From Triplophysa rosa (lineage: Eukaryota > Chordata > Actinopteri > Cypriniformes > Nemacheilidae), in contig NC_079894.1 of assembly GCF_024868665.1 (NCBI RefSeq), forward strand, positions 5,481,426 to 5,545,425: a DNA stretch of 64,000 nucleotides. The letters are read 5' to 3'. The notes beneath the pieces are model-generated. The model saw nothing but the letters and a program-made list of their open reading frames with translations. It ran no database searches and had not been told where the DNA came from. A program made the position numbers and the translations under genes. This document shows positions 34,558 to 60,500 of the stretch, one piece after another. The stretch's first letter is position 1, and every line of letters begins with the position of its first letter.

Positions 34558-35406
34558 AGCCCAGCTGGTCTGATCTGAAGTCCTGTAACAGACGGGCAGA
34601 GCCTGCAGAATGGGCTTGAGCTTGAAAGAGAGAGAGACAGATCCAAACTGACAAGAGAATTTGGGACAAAAACTGCAACATTACACAATTTCATGACAAG
34701 ATGGCTTCCGTGTAAGTGATTGGCATGGGAGAAGTTCACACCAAACTACTCCGTACATTCACAATCGTGAAAGAGCTAAAGCTTTGATGTGAGATGTTAC
34801 ATTTTGTCTGATGAAACACTTGGGAGGGACATTTTTTATTCTTTGAAAATGAGTTGAATGGATTTTTAATCATTACCTGCCTATGACATAGCCCGTGCTC
34901 CACCCATCCTCCATTTGCCAGGGGATAAATGCAAAACCTTCGGATGAGTTTTGGGAACCTGAGAGAGGAGGCTAGAAGTCCATGAAATGATGGCTTCCCT
35001 TCAGGCAACATAACTGGATGATGTGTCTGTGTGTCCTAGACCTTAATGTATTATTTATTATTTTAAACTATTAATACGTGGTCTTAATATAGTCACATGT
35101 TCATTACTCTAAGCAAGGTAAATATAGAGAAATATAATAAAAAATGTAATTCTACATTTCTTTGTTAGTCTATATGTTTTAAAGAGCTGAGCAAATGAAT
35201 GTATGGTACTTTGACAAAAGTGCTCTTGGCCTCCAACATACTAATGTTTCTCTCTCCAAACCCCCTGTTGTAGAGCATTATATTTTGCTCTTTATCAGGT
35301 GTGATTCTTGCAGAAAAGGCCTTTGTGCTAAATGAATGTGTTCAGAGTTGCTCTTATGTTGCTTTTGTTTTTAATCTTGTAATGTGAGTTGTTTGCTGTT
35401 TTAAGC

Positions 35407-35412
35407 AATAAA
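35407..35412 (+). terminator. Candidate poly(A) signal of nrbp2
   Basis: AATAAA about 850 nt after the nrbp2 stop, followed by TG/T-rich DNA. Confidence 0.5.
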
Positions 35413-36739
35413 GCGGAAGAGCACTTCATATTGAGTTATCGGACCAAGAAAGAGGTTTCAAATTGAAAGAGAGGCTTCTCAACCAAAGCAGCAAATGTGA
35501 AACTCAAGCAATTAATCATAAGAGCATCTTGAGCAGCTAAATAATGCTTCCTATTATTAACAGTAGTTCACACTACGGCTTCTGTCCATCCAATGTCTAA
35601 ATGCAGCTGTGTTGACATGGGATTTCCCCTTTACATTCATGTGAGTGCTTATACTTGATCAGCTGACTACTCGGGAGATGTTTAACATAATATATGTGCT
35701 CAGTTTACTTTTTTCATGTGATTTTTAATGTGAGATATTGTTTTACAAATACAAGCCTCATAGCCCTTACATGAAATAATGCGTACAGACAAATCTAAAA
35801 TTATCTGACCCGTAATGGAATTAAAAGATTAAACGACTGCACTTGAATAAATGCTTTTTAAGGGGAGGAAGGCCTGTTCTTTCTTGCGATCTGCATGTTA
35901 CCACAGTGTGTGTACTTTATTTCATGAATATTATGCAGCAGATTAATGTCAAAGGCCAAATATGTATCTGGGTTCAATGCTGGCTACGAAGATGTTGCTT
36001 TTCTTCACTTTACTGAAACTACATTGTAGCTATAATATCATGTATTTGATTGACACTTGCATATTTAAAACAGTTTTCAAACTGTAAAAAGGCCTATTTT
36101 GCAATGCCGGCCAAAGCAATAGTATCTTAGGGATGCTTTCAGTACTGTACTTTGCCAGTGGCTTTGACTTACCAATATCACTCCAATAACAGAAACACAT
36201 GCATGTCAAAAATAATGCGTTTACAGAATTTCTCATGTTTGTTATTTTGGCATGTTTTTTTATGCTGGATGTGTTGCAGCTTCTGAAAACTATTAATCTC
36301 CACTTATTCTAGCTATTTCAAATGTCATGAAAACAGTCAACGTCCTCTCAGTGTTATTGTGAGACACTTTTATGTAAATACAAGGAAGATATGTGAATGT
36401 GCAGTGAATAACTCTTTAAAAATGTATTCATCTTCATTCCTGGTGTCCTTGTCATCTAAATCAGGACTTTTGCTTTGGGCAGTTTTATTTCCTTTTTATT
36501 TGTGTTGAAGTTGTATACTGTGACATTAAATACTACATCGTTAAAACATCTAATAAATACTTTAATATGCCAGGTCTTGTTTCGGGTTTTGGTATCTGTG
36601 TACTACCATTATACTGGAGCTTTTATAGCTATTCAACTATTATTTTACCCTTTTTGTTAACCCTAACGAGAAGTTAAACTCTACTATATAACTTAAATAC
36701 TTTAGTATTGTTACTATAAGATTTTTATGTCAGCCTTAA

Positions 36740-36989
36740 TGTGGCTCTGCGCAGACCGATTTAAGTCCGACAGCAAAGTGCCGTGATAGGTGGTCGACAT
36801 TCCGATACTCTCGCGGTAATGTGATGTCACACAGCAAACGGTCTGCGCCGCGCCTTGTCCACGCTCTCTTCCAACCAGGGCTAGACACTGCAGCCGCTGC
36901 GCGACACTTATTATCCAACTCTCACTCTGTATCGCGAGATTTCATAGTCTTCCTCGCCGTGTGGACGTTGGTGCGGGAAGGTGTGCTCT
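36740..36989 (+). promoter_or_regulatory. Probable puf60 promoter
   Basis: A CpG-rich island-like segment directly upstream of the puf60 ATG. It contains TATCGCGAGATTTC, close to the TCTCGCGAGA promoter element, plus TCTCGCGGTAATGTGATG. No TATA box. Inferred from position and composition. Confidence 0.5.
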
Positions 36990-49968
<12,979 letters not shown>

Positions 49969-50787
49969 ACTGTCAACAGTGCATCCTGCCCTTCGTAACC
50001 TTTCTCTCCACGTCTCTCTATCTCACTTATACAGACACAGTTGCCAATCCCAGTGGCATTGGCTTCTCTTTATAACTTGTAATTATTTTTTATCGATGTT
50101 GATATTAATGTTATTAATGATCCCTTCCTGGGACAGAGGCAAGAAAACGCTCATGAATATTTTTTTTATTGTTGCCGTTCCTCAATGTGAATGACTGGAT
50201 TCCCCTCCCTTTTTGGTTATTGGTTAAACCTATCCAAAGCCCCTCCCTCCCATCAGATAAGGTTCAGTTGCTTTATCTTTTGCCCTTTGATCCCTCAAAG
50301 TATTCTCATTAGCCTGTTATGATGCTTTTGGTTTCAGATGCCAGAACAATAAATTAAAGTATGACAGTTGTGTCCTGTTCACTCTTTTCTTTTTTAGAAA
50401 TCACAAATTCAAATGATTGTGGATCTATTTTATTGAAACGGGCAATATTCACTGACGACTGATGTCAAGAGATCTCTGTAAAAAAATACTGTACGGTTGA
50501 AAGCATATTAAGTAGCTGTATTTGTTTTTACAAGGAAAGTGCAGGGAGTGAAAGGATATGCAACCAGTAAAAAGACAGGGTAACCTTGGTGTGTCGATGT
50601 TTGAGTTCAGGTCAAACATCTTATTTGTATTGGTTTTTTATTTGTACCTTTGAGCAGAAAAACAAGCAGCAAATATTTATCTATCATGAAGCTAGTTCAT
50701 GCTTGTTTTGGGGAATTATTTGCCTGAAAGGGGTATTTCTAGGATCAACATATTGCAGACAGCATCAGATCAGTTTGTCTGTGCAAG
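49969..50787. other. puf60 3' UTR and short intergenic gap
   Basis: The probable UTR reaches AATAAA at 50348-50353, about 380 nt after the stop. The next gene begins only about 430 bp further on, on the same strand. No other gene seen. Confidence 0.6.
50348..50353 (+). terminator. Candidate poly(A) signal of puf60
   Basis: AATAAA overlapped by ATTAAA, followed by a GT/T-rich stretch (ACAGTTGTGTCCTGTTC). Confidence 0.6.
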
Positions 50788-52163
50788 ATGAGAGGTTTAC
50801 TGTGGTTTCTTAGTGCAGTATTACTGCTGGGGTCAACAGATGGAGGCAAGACATATGGGGATCGCATGATATATGAAGAACAACATGAAAATAAAAGAGA
50901 AATTCTTAACAAGGCAATAATGAAAGCCAACGAGGACTATGGAAGTAAACACATTGATTTTTATTCAATCATATCTGAAGTGAGTATATCTTTCTGTGGA
51001 ACATTTGCCATGTAACTGTCAGTTTATTTGTATGATTACTATTTGTATTCTGTAAATACACGGTGCACAAGCATATTTAAACAGCTCTTGCATGTATGTT
51101 TTAGATGTCATATATACCCGCATGACATACAAAATAACATTGCTTATAACTTTACATACCTGACAGGATCATTCAAAGCGGATGATCCAGGTGTTATTAA
51201 CATCCACCACATGTGACAAGACAACCAGTGGCCATCGGAAGGATTGTGAAGTTTCAAAACAGAATAAAGTAAGGACTGGTTCTCATTACAAGATTGTGCT
51301 TGTCCAAATGCCTTTGGAAACCTTTGCAAAATCTACCTGAAGCTGACAGTTTCACACAGCTTTCTTTGTTTATCACAGCCTTTGGTTTCCTGTGTTGCAT
51401 GTGGTCATGAAATGAATTGTGCACTGTTAAGAGAGACCGAAAAGGTAATTACTTACCCTTCTACAGCTACATAACTTCATCAGCTATTTCTGTACTAAAG
51501 GGTTGTAACTATTCTCTTTGCAGATAAAAAACTGTCAGGGTTGTGGTGCAGAGAACCCAAATGCAGGCAGGCAATGGCAATGAAGGGGTTAAACAAGATA
51601 TTTATTGAACAACACAAAACAAGGACCCACGATGGGGTAAAACAGCAACAAGAAATAATAAACAAGCACAGAACGAAGACTGACTAAACACAAGACAAAC
51701 TAAACTAACACTTACTACAACAAATGATAACAGGAACAAGAGACACGGGAGGAAACGAGGAACATCAGCAAACACAGTAGCACAGGAACAAGAACCGTAG
51801 GACACGAGAACAACCACATACATACAATGCACGAGCACAAGACAAAGAAACAAGAGGGTATTTATAGGAAACACAAACGAGGGATAACGACATGGGGCAG
51901 GTGTGAGACATTAAACACTCAGGGAAAGATTACGAGGAAACGAGAGGAATGGGACCAATGACAAGACACTGGAGAGAACGTATATTATTGTCAAACGGAC
52001 AACAATATGTTTCTCTCCACACATAACCTAAGGACTCTGCCCCGATCCCACCACACGACTAGAATTTCATAAACAAGACGGTGGGACCGTGACAAAAAAC
52101 GATCTAAAAAAATGTACAGCTGGAGAAACTTCTCGTATTGAAGAGCAGCATCGACTGTTCTAA
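50788..52163 (+). CDS. rarres2-like: Chemerin-like (RARRES2-like) cystatin-fold protein, last exon split by a transposon
   Basis: Exons: 50788-50979, 51167-51268, 51379-51444, then a terminal exon from 51524; GT-AG introns, all phase 0. A signal peptide is at about 1-19 (MRGLLWFLSAVLLLGSTDG), followed by a cystatin/cathelicidin-like fold (ILNKAIMKANEDYG, then a beta strand before TTC). Cysteines 80, 91, 103, 106 and 112 match the chemerin order C..C..C-x2-C..C, and LLRETEK matches the human LREAEE stretch that leads to the sixth cysteine. That cysteine is cut off: a 562-bp element (51533-52094) follows codon AAC, and the frame now ends at TGA 51581-51583 (139 aa, novel tail CQGCGAENPNAGRQWQ). 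After the element the original frame continues as DLKKCTAGETSRIEEQHRLF to TAA 52161-52163. Chemerin is a secreted chemoattractant and adipokine ligand. The family call is by cysteine pattern and the neighbouring fastk (both 7q36 in human). Confidence 0.75.
51533..52094. mobile_element. 562-bp DNA transposon inside a coding exon
   Basis: The left end TGTCAGGGTTGTGG and right end GACCGTGACA give short inverted termini (TGTCA-G/C-GG). AAAAAC is repeated on both sides (51527-51532 and 52095-52100), a 6-bp duplication. Excision with one AAAAAC copy restores an open frame with the expected conserved cysteine. The interior is repetitive fish DNA rich in AACAAG/ACACAA and encodes nothing recognisable. 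The superfamily is not assigned. Confidence 0.88.
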
Positions 52164-52891
52164 ATAGGATCGAACAGAAAACAATGAGCAAAAGTATGGA
52201 TGTCTTGGATGCGTCTGAGAAGTAAAAGAATATTTGTAACTTGTTAACAGAGGAAGAAGCATTTGCAAATAAAAGGTTCTACAGTTTTGTGTTAAAACAT
52301 TTTAAAACAATAATAGAAAAGGCTTTCTTATATCTGAAATTAGTCAAAATATAACGCCTCAATAACAGAATGCAATATCTGCAGCATCTGTGCATGATTT
52401 TTATCTCGGTTATATTTTACCAAAAAGATTTTGCAAGTCCAAAGGGTTAGCAAATATATAGGCTTTGTATATCTTTATGTAATGCAATTTTAATCCATGA
52501 TTAATATTTGTTAATGTCAATGTTTCTTAGTGAAGAATCGAATAAAAAAAGTTTGTATGTTCTTTGCATTAAGACCCTAGCTTAGGCATGATAAATAATT
52601 TGTGTTCAATAAAATTATAAACATAAAGGCTTTTCTCTTGTGCATTGTTTAAATATAAATAAAACTTGTTACATGGCAATATTATTATTAATATTATCAT
52701 ATATCACATCTTGCATTTTGAACTTTCAACATTTGCAAGAGAAAGCATGAACTACAAACTAGAGTTTGGTCAGATTATGTAATGTTTGAGTTTATATTTA
52801 GAAATCTGTTTTAATCTTTGATCAAGCGATCATAGTCCTACAGTTAAAATAGCATGTTTAAAAGAGAGAATATGAGAAAACGTGTCAACAG

Positions 52892-54086
52892 TAGTGTTGT
52901 AGTCGAGACCAAGACAAGACCGAGACCAGAGGGTGTCAAGACCAGAGGGTGTCAAGACCAAGACCAGCACTCCCAAAATGTATTCAAAAGATCCACAAAA
53001 CACTAAAAAGTCCAAATAAAATAATAATAGAAGTAACTTGGGTGATTTATTGTGCAGAAATGTATGTGAAGGATGTTTTATGTTCCCTGTTTTATCACCC
53101 ACCTATTGTAACATATTACAATTTTTGTGCAGGTAAAAATTCCAACAACTAAACATAAAAAACACTGTAAATACCCAAGATTAATTTAAGTCTGTGACCT
53201 TCAACAAAACAAAACATTCAGCGACTTATAGTTTCATTGCTTTTTTATCTAATCAACAGCAAAATAGCTGTGTGTTGCTCAGAAATGCATAAAAGTTCAG
53301 GGTTACACTTTGTATTAAGGTACACAAATTCATTATTAACTATTTACTTATTAACATGCATATTGGTTGTATATTAGTATTTATAAAGCACGTTAATGGA
53401 TTTTTCTGCATTACCTTATTCTACATCCCTTAATCCTACCTAATACCTACACCTCAAAATGACTTTAAAGCAGTAATTAGGAGTTATTGAGGCAAAACTT
53501 GTAGTTAATCGTTAGTTAATACTGAGAATTGTTCCTTTTTCTAAAGTGAGACCAAGTTCAGATTTGTTCTAGACTTGTTTGGGACTAGCCAAAATAGAAC
53601 AAAAACGTGTGTTTAATTGTGTCTAAAACTTAAGTCGCTTATTAACTCAAGGTTTATTGAATAATTATACAAAATCAATATCACATCAGATGTTATAAAA
53701 TGAAAAAACAAGATCTCTTTTTGCAATCACATCTCGGATATTGTGGACCTTTGTGTGTATTCATTTTGTTGACAGATTTCTTTAAGACAATCCCCCATTC
53801 TTCTCTTATCAGCAGTAAGAGTAACAAAAGTAACAGAAGAATCAAATAAGGAACAAGTGGTGAATGCTTTTAAAGCCAGAAGTTTGACATCCAATCGCAT
53901 GAATGATGTTAACACATAATTCAGACAATGCACCAGCAATTAAGTGCAATTCCCACAGTGCGGTCTTGACCGGTCTTGAAATAAAATCCCAAGACCACTA
54001 AGTCTGAGACCAAGACCAAAGACAGTCGAGACAGAGACAAGACCAAGACCATCAAAAAATGGTCTTGAGACCAAGACCGGTCACTA
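52892..54086. mobile_element. hAT-like element with GAGACCAAGAC-repeat ends
   Basis: TAGTGTTGTAGTCGAGACC at the left and GAGACCAAGACCGGTCACTA at the right. Flanks GTCAACAG and GTAAACCG agree at 6 of 8 positions, a decayed duplication. Both ends carry runs of GACCAAGAC. A second repeat (about 53305-53555, GGTTACACTTTGTATTAAGG to CTAAAGTGAGACC) is nested inside. No transposase frame. Confidence 0.7.
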
Positions 54087-54539
54087 GTAAACCGTGAACA
54101 AATCATTTCTTGTTTTATGGTAATTAAATAAGTATGGTTAAGGATATCTAATTCTTCACTAAAGTAAATCTAGTAGAAGTTAACCTCAGGCTAATTTAGA
54201 TCTTGTCTGATAAAAGGTCACGGGGTCAAGTGGCATTTATTTTGTCATTTGCACAATTACACTGGGGAAACTGAAGTGAGCTTTTGCACTGGTGCCATAG
54301 ATATATATATATATATATTTCCACGTGACTTAAAATAGTTTATAAAACATTGCATCTTTCATTCTCAAAGAGTCAATTAAGCAAATGTATGTGTGTATTA
54401 CCTCGATATTCTGTCTAGGTGTTGTGGTATTGTTTCACTCTGACCCCTAAATGTGACTTCAATGTGAATTTTTAATAATAGTAGAACAAAATAAACCAGT
54501 CATACAAGTGACGAACATCTGGCTTAACTGCCAAGAATT

Positions 54540-54580
54540 CGACACGTGTTTCCGGTCTGCTTCTGTTGACTTCCGGGAAC
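54540..54580 (+). promoter_or_regulatory. Probable fastk core promoter
   Basis: TTTCCGGTC and ACTTCCGGG are two ETS-type sites; AACATGGTGG directly after resembles a YY1/initiator context over the first ATG. GC-rich and TATA-less, as in housekeeping vertebrate promoters. Inferred from motifs only. Confidence 0.45.
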
Positions 54581-57500
54581 ATGGTGGACACCGGGGCGGC
54601 GGGCGACCACTGGCGGAATGTGAGGGGAGTGTAGTGTTGTTGAGGTTACAGGCCGTGACAGACGTGTGACAGGAGATGAGTGTCATGTATGAATCTGTAT
54701 CCTGATATAGTTCCGATCAGCCAGCTTTAGAAACGTTGTTAAGCGCTGTCTGACTTTCGCAAGCTGGGGAAAGGGACGTAACGCGTTACATGTCGATCAA
54801 ACCATGTCGTGCTGGCTTCTGTACGGATCGCACGTTTTCACGGACGATATTAGCTGGATTTTATAACGTTGACAGTTTCGTGACAGAGAGGCAGCTTCAG
54901 CAGACACAAAACTTGCTGTAAAACCATCGGTGCTGTAGCTCGTTAGCTAAAGCTCAGCTCTGCTGTGCTCTTCTTCTTCCGGGGCCTCACTGGATGCTCA
55001 CTTCATTCTTTCGCGACATGTCGGACTTCGTAAAAGCTTTAATAAAGACGACTTTTTAATTTCACACCCCTGTTCAGCACAACTAGCCAAATCGATATAA
55101 GCAGGCGCAATAATAGTTCCAATGCCACTGAATTCATCCAACTGACCCTGCACGTGCATCCATGCGTCATCTTCTGAGATAAACATGTAAGCCTGCTCTT
55201 AATAACACTTTAGTTACATCATATTCTATATGTGATTAATACGGCAGTAGTATGCCCATGTTTACTATTCATTTGCTGTGTTTGAAGCGTCTGTTACTTA
55301 AAGTTAATTTCCTAGTTGTCATTGTTCAAGTGCAGAGAGATTTTGTAACATTTAAAGGAAAGGTTCATACCATATTGTTAAATCTGTCATTACTCACCCT
55401 CATGTTGCTCCAAACCGGTCTTGACTTTTTGCTTTCATGTAACACACCATAAATCATAGTACTGTATGCCAACATTTCAGAGCTGCTCGCTTCTATACAC
55501 TGAAAGAATCAATCCAAATGATACAACTTGTGCTCTATATTCTATACAATAGTTTTGTGCGAAGAACCGACTGAAATGTAGGTCGATGTTCAATGACAAC
55601 CTTTAAAGACGACAGCCATGGTCATCTTTGACTTTCATTTTAAGGACTATAACAGCCTTGACATGCTGCTTTAAATAATTGTTTGGGGTTATACAGGGAA
55701 AGCAACATCACGAGGGTGAATAAATGATATGATATAACGGACACAAGGCATCTTTTTCATAGCTATTTTACTTTTTTTGTTGTTGGTCCAGTTTCAGCTG
55801 TAATACTGTATAAATATATTGTTGTGTAATGAGAAGTGCTTGAATCAGAATTTTCCTATGTTTTATTTACCCTCAAGACGTCCTAAGTGCATGTGACTTT
55901 ATATATATATATATATATAAATGCGTCGGAGTTATAATACCACGTATACTTTTACTTCCAAGTGGTAGAATGGGGGGGGATTTTTTGAAGCTCCAAAAAG
56001 TGCATCCATCGATCAAAGAACAGCTCGACACGGCTCCGTGGTCTTAACAAAGGTTTTCTAGAGCGAATCGAATCAATTGTTTAAGAGAAATATGTTTTTC
56101 TGCTAAATGATGGTGATGAAAGCGCCCGCCCAGAGGAGGCGGTGTTTCTTTTGGCTGAAAATGAAAAATGCTGTGTTCGTCGCAGGAACTTACCTGCGTC
56201 GTTTGCCGGAAAAACAAGCCTCTCGTTCTCTTGCAGAGGATGTTAGACATTATCGTTAATAGCGTTGTCAATATGGATATTTCTCTTAAACAAACGCATC
56301 GATTCGCTTCAGAAGACCTTTGTTAAGACCACAGAGCCGTGTCGAGCCGTCCTTTGATCGATGGATGCATTTGTGGAGATTTCAAAAATTGCCCCCCATT
56401 CACTCCCATTCTACAGCTTGGAAGTAAAAGGATTCATGGTATTATAACTCCGACTGCGTTATTCTTCAAGAAGAAAGTCACATTCACTTAGGATGCCTTG
56501 AGGGCAAGGAAAACATGGGGAAATTTTGATTCAAGCCTGAAGTATCCCTTTAATTCAGATATGAGGGCTGATTCAGATGTGAGATTAGGAAAACCTTCCT
56601 TGTGATGGAAGGGCACATCAGCCTGACAATTCTCAAGTTACCGTCTATTTCTAGAGCACCTCTTGCCTGATTCATTAGTGTGGAGAAGAGTTTCTTTAAG
56701 GGCTAAAGTGTTGCATGTCACCAGTAAAACCCCTAAAGCAACAGTTGATATATATACGGTAGACAATAAATATGAAAAACAGTCAGCAATATCCTGTTAT
56801 TAATAAAGAAACTGTTTCTTTTTGTAGGAGTGTTCTCTTGAGCTTCACAGTCGGATCACCCCATATGTCATGCTGGGGCTGCCAGTTAGCTTCGGCCTCT
56901 TAACCTGCAGGAGATTCTCCTTGCTCCACCATCCTTCTTGCCTACTGATTCCAGTTGCCCTCGCTAGTATGTACACCGCACGCATGTACAGTGGCGGCGG
57001 ATGCAAACCAGCCCTCCGCAGCGGCCTAATCGGAGGCGGGCCGCCCATGCTGGAGAACCATCATCATCCCCTACCTCCCCATCATCCTCATGTCCATCAG
57101 CCTCCGAATTACCCACCTGTTTATCAAGCCCGTCTAGATTCCCACCGGGCACATTACCAGACCCACCAACATTACCACACACACCCGCAGGTCACCCACT
57201 TCCCTCCTTCACATTATCAACCCCATGCGCATTTGCACCACAGCAAGAAGAAGACGTGGAACTTCATCCACGAGAAGATGAGCTACGACACCTTCTTCAC
57301 CATGAAGCGGCTGATCGATCGCTCGCGCACCGTGGATGAAGTTCTTCGCTGGGTCACGCAGAATCCAGGGAAGATCTCACACAATCATTACCCCATCGCT
57401 CTGCAGAAGATCGGTCAGCTTCTGGTTCTGCAGCAGGCTGGAGGTCAGGTGGCAGGGAGTGGAGCGGGCGCTGGAGGAGCGGGTAAAGCAGCTTTGCCGG

Positions 57501-60500
57501 CATCTTCTGGTGGAGGATCAGGGGAGAACGCCATACGACAGATTCTGGACAATCAGGATTTTCAGACGCTCTGTGATGCTATCGTCAATGACTGCTCCAA
57601 GTTTGATAACTTCAGCATTGTAAACTGCCTTTATGCTGTAGCTGCCCTTGGTGAGTACTTGAGGTTAATATTATTAATATATATATTTTTAATTGTGATT
57701 AAAATATACACAGTGGAGTTAAAATGACTCGGTTCTCACTACAAAATATGTTTATAATGTAATTTAAACCCAGAAGTAAAGTTTTAGGAGTTTGCCACTT
57801 TACAATTTAATGTTATTAAATAAAATTTTGAAGGAATTGATCCAAAAGTTATTTCGTAATTTATTCACTCTCATGTGGTTCAAAACCTGAATATGACTCT
57901 TTTTTTCTGTGGAACACAAAAGAAGATTTTGGTTTTGTGTTCATACAATGAAAGTCAATGGAGTATAATCTTGTTTGGTTTTAACATTCTTCAAAATATC
58001 TTCTATTGCTGAAGAACGTCAAACAAAGGTGGTTGCCCAAAAGCATCGTTAAGGGCAATTCACATTTCGCGTCTTTTGCACACGCAAGTTAGTTATTTTA
58101 AATGTAGACACGTAGGCACCTAGGGACTAGAGAAAGCGGCGCGGCTTGCGTTTTCCACACGGTTTAGATGCCAAATGTGAATTGCCCCTTAGGCAACAAT
58201 GGTTGCAAGTTCCGTCGTTCCAGCATAGTTCAACGATGAAAAGTGTTTCCCAAAACAATCGTTCTGATGATCAATCGCAAGCAGCAACCTAAAGTTGCGT
58301 GGTTGGAACTACAGGTGTAGAGCTGTGGACAGAAGCGCAGTTCCTTTTTGTTATGACATGTAGACTTGCATGCATCATGCCTTTGAGCAAACTAAGCAAG
58401 CAACATGCAGTGCATTCTAAATCCATCATTCTAAACATATACACATTTAATTTTACAACTTCTAGTTTTTTAAGAAAATACAAGAGCTGTCTTTTGAAAA
58501 GTGCGCATGCGCTTGAGCCTACGTGCTCTAGGACCCTGGGGAATCCCTGGGCGGAATGAATAAAATATCCTGAAATAAAACAACAGATAACAAAAATAGG
58601 ACAACAAAAGTTGCCGTAAAATGCAATGTATGTTATTTACAGCAAGAATTTGATATTAATTCGATCTGAACGTATTTATTAGTAGACGTCATTACACCAC
58701 CTGTATGGCGTCATCGGCTAGATTGCTGATCCAACTTTGTTCAAACGATTGATCTCCGAGTCCGATTTAATACTATATTTTTATATAGTATTTATTTTAG
58801 TATAATTTTTAGTTCTTTACAATTTATGACTATAATGTATAATATAATACAATTTGTTATATTTTTGATTGGCTTTTTTAATTTACTTTAATAGTGCTGG
58901 AAAGTGACAATTTTTAAAGCACATATATTATTATTATACAAAACTTGTGTGTTTATGATAGGGCTGTTCAACGATTTAATCACACCCGGAATAACTTGTT
59001 TACATAAAATATGTCTGTGTACTGTGCATATTAATTTTGTATTTATACACACACATACACATTCATGTACATATTTAGGAAATATCTGAATGTTTATATT
59101 TATATATAATTAAGGTTATAAATATTTATTCATTTTTATATGTTATATTTTTCTTAAATATAAACGTGTATGTGAATGCAAATGTGAATGTGTGGATGCA
59201 AGTAAGCATGGAACAGCTCTAGTTTATGATCATAAAAGTCTTGGAAAAATGTTTGCATTTGTAAAAGGGGTCCTATTTTGCCTACTTTTTTATTTTAAGT
59301 TTCTTGATTTAAAGTTGTTTATTATGTGCTGAAAAATAGGAGTTCATGTTTCGATTTTCAAAAAAAATGCTTTGTATATTACGTCTTTCACCTGTGTTTT
59401 ACACCGTCATCTCGATTCTCAGAAAACAGGCTGTTGAGTTCCTGGTTCTATGAAGTCCCTCTTTCTGAAACGCTCTGATTGGTCAATCTGAGCCAGTCTT
59501 TTGTGATTGGTCTACCGCTTATAGTGTGTGTTGAGATGTCCCGCCCATTACCCTATCCTATCCGGGGGGCAGGCTCAATGTGAATTTTGGGATTCGTGAT
59601 GACAGTAACCCAACAAAAGTTTGTTTTAGTCCCAACGAGCCGTTTATCGTCGTCTTTAAAAAGTGATTTCTGTTAAAGAGAATATCTTCCTTTTCTGTGA
59701 ACTTTGAGCTCCCCTTAAAGCATGTCACAATGCAGGACAATGCTGTTACCATGCAACATCAACTGCTTAGTTACTGTAGTTTTGAGATGTAATATTTGAA
59801 TAATCAAACTTTCTTCTCTTCTTAAATCCTGTGTTGCTCAGGGCTGCCCAGTGACTCTCAGATCGTTCAGGTTCTGGAGGAAGAATCCCAAGCCCGCCTG
59901 TCTCAGTTTAACCAAAAGGACATTTCCATGGTATTCAGCAGCAGTATGAAGCTTCATCTGTCCAGCCAGCACCCTTTGATCGAGTCTTGTCTTGCCGGGT
60001 TGGAAAAGAACATCGAGCGGGAGCGTCACCCCCAGACACTCTTCCTCCTGCTCTCCTACTACCGCACCAAATGGAGAGCGCTGCGGGTGGCTGACGGAGC
60101 CTCTCCGGAGCAGCTGATGGTGAACCGGAAGATCCTGCGGTTGGTTAAGCACACACTGGCCAGCGTCAGCAGCGTGAGGGACCATGAGATGGCTCTGCTG
60201 GATGAGATGCTGTCGGTATGTGCCAGAGAGGCCAGCAACAAGAGCCTTGAGCTTATCTTCAGCTCTCACCTCTTCTACCAGAACAGACAGGAGAAGTTTG
60301 TGAGCAGCCTGGCAGGTAAGTTGATGAAGAAAATCAACAATTTTAGTCATTATTAATGGTGGTATTCCATGCGACTCGTATTCCATATAGCTTTATATTG
60401 CAAGTCTCGTGTAGCTAAACTATCTTTTTTCAGAGGAGTTGCCTAAAAAGGTTGATAGTATAACACCTTACACCATGGCCCTCATAGCCAAATACATCGC

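Larger units (their letters stand above)
34558..36989. other. nrbp2 3' UTR and nrbp2-puf60 intergenic region
   Basis: 34558 to about 35430 is the probable nrbp2 3' UTR, ending at AATAAA 35407-35412. 35430-36740 is AT-rich with no supportable gene. From about 36740 the GC and CpG content rises into the puf60 promoter. Confidence 0.6.
52164..54580. other. Intergenic region between the chemerin-like gene and fastk
   Basis: The UTR of the chemerin-like gene probably ends at AATAAA 52268-52273. The rest is AT-rich, with a 1.2-kb hAT-like element (52892-54086) and an AT microsatellite near 54298-54318. GC and CpG content rises from about 54540 into the fastk promoter. Confidence 0.55.

Noticed and set aside
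51602..51874. Minus-strand frame of 90 codons with a hydrophobic product
   Set aside because: It lies wholly inside the 562-bp transposon and its leucine/valine-rich product comes from the low-complexity ACAA-rich strand. No family likeness.
59838..60386. Minus-strand frame of 182 codons opposite fastk exon 3
   Set aside because: The plus strand encodes FASTK with correct splice sites; the antisense frame has no support.
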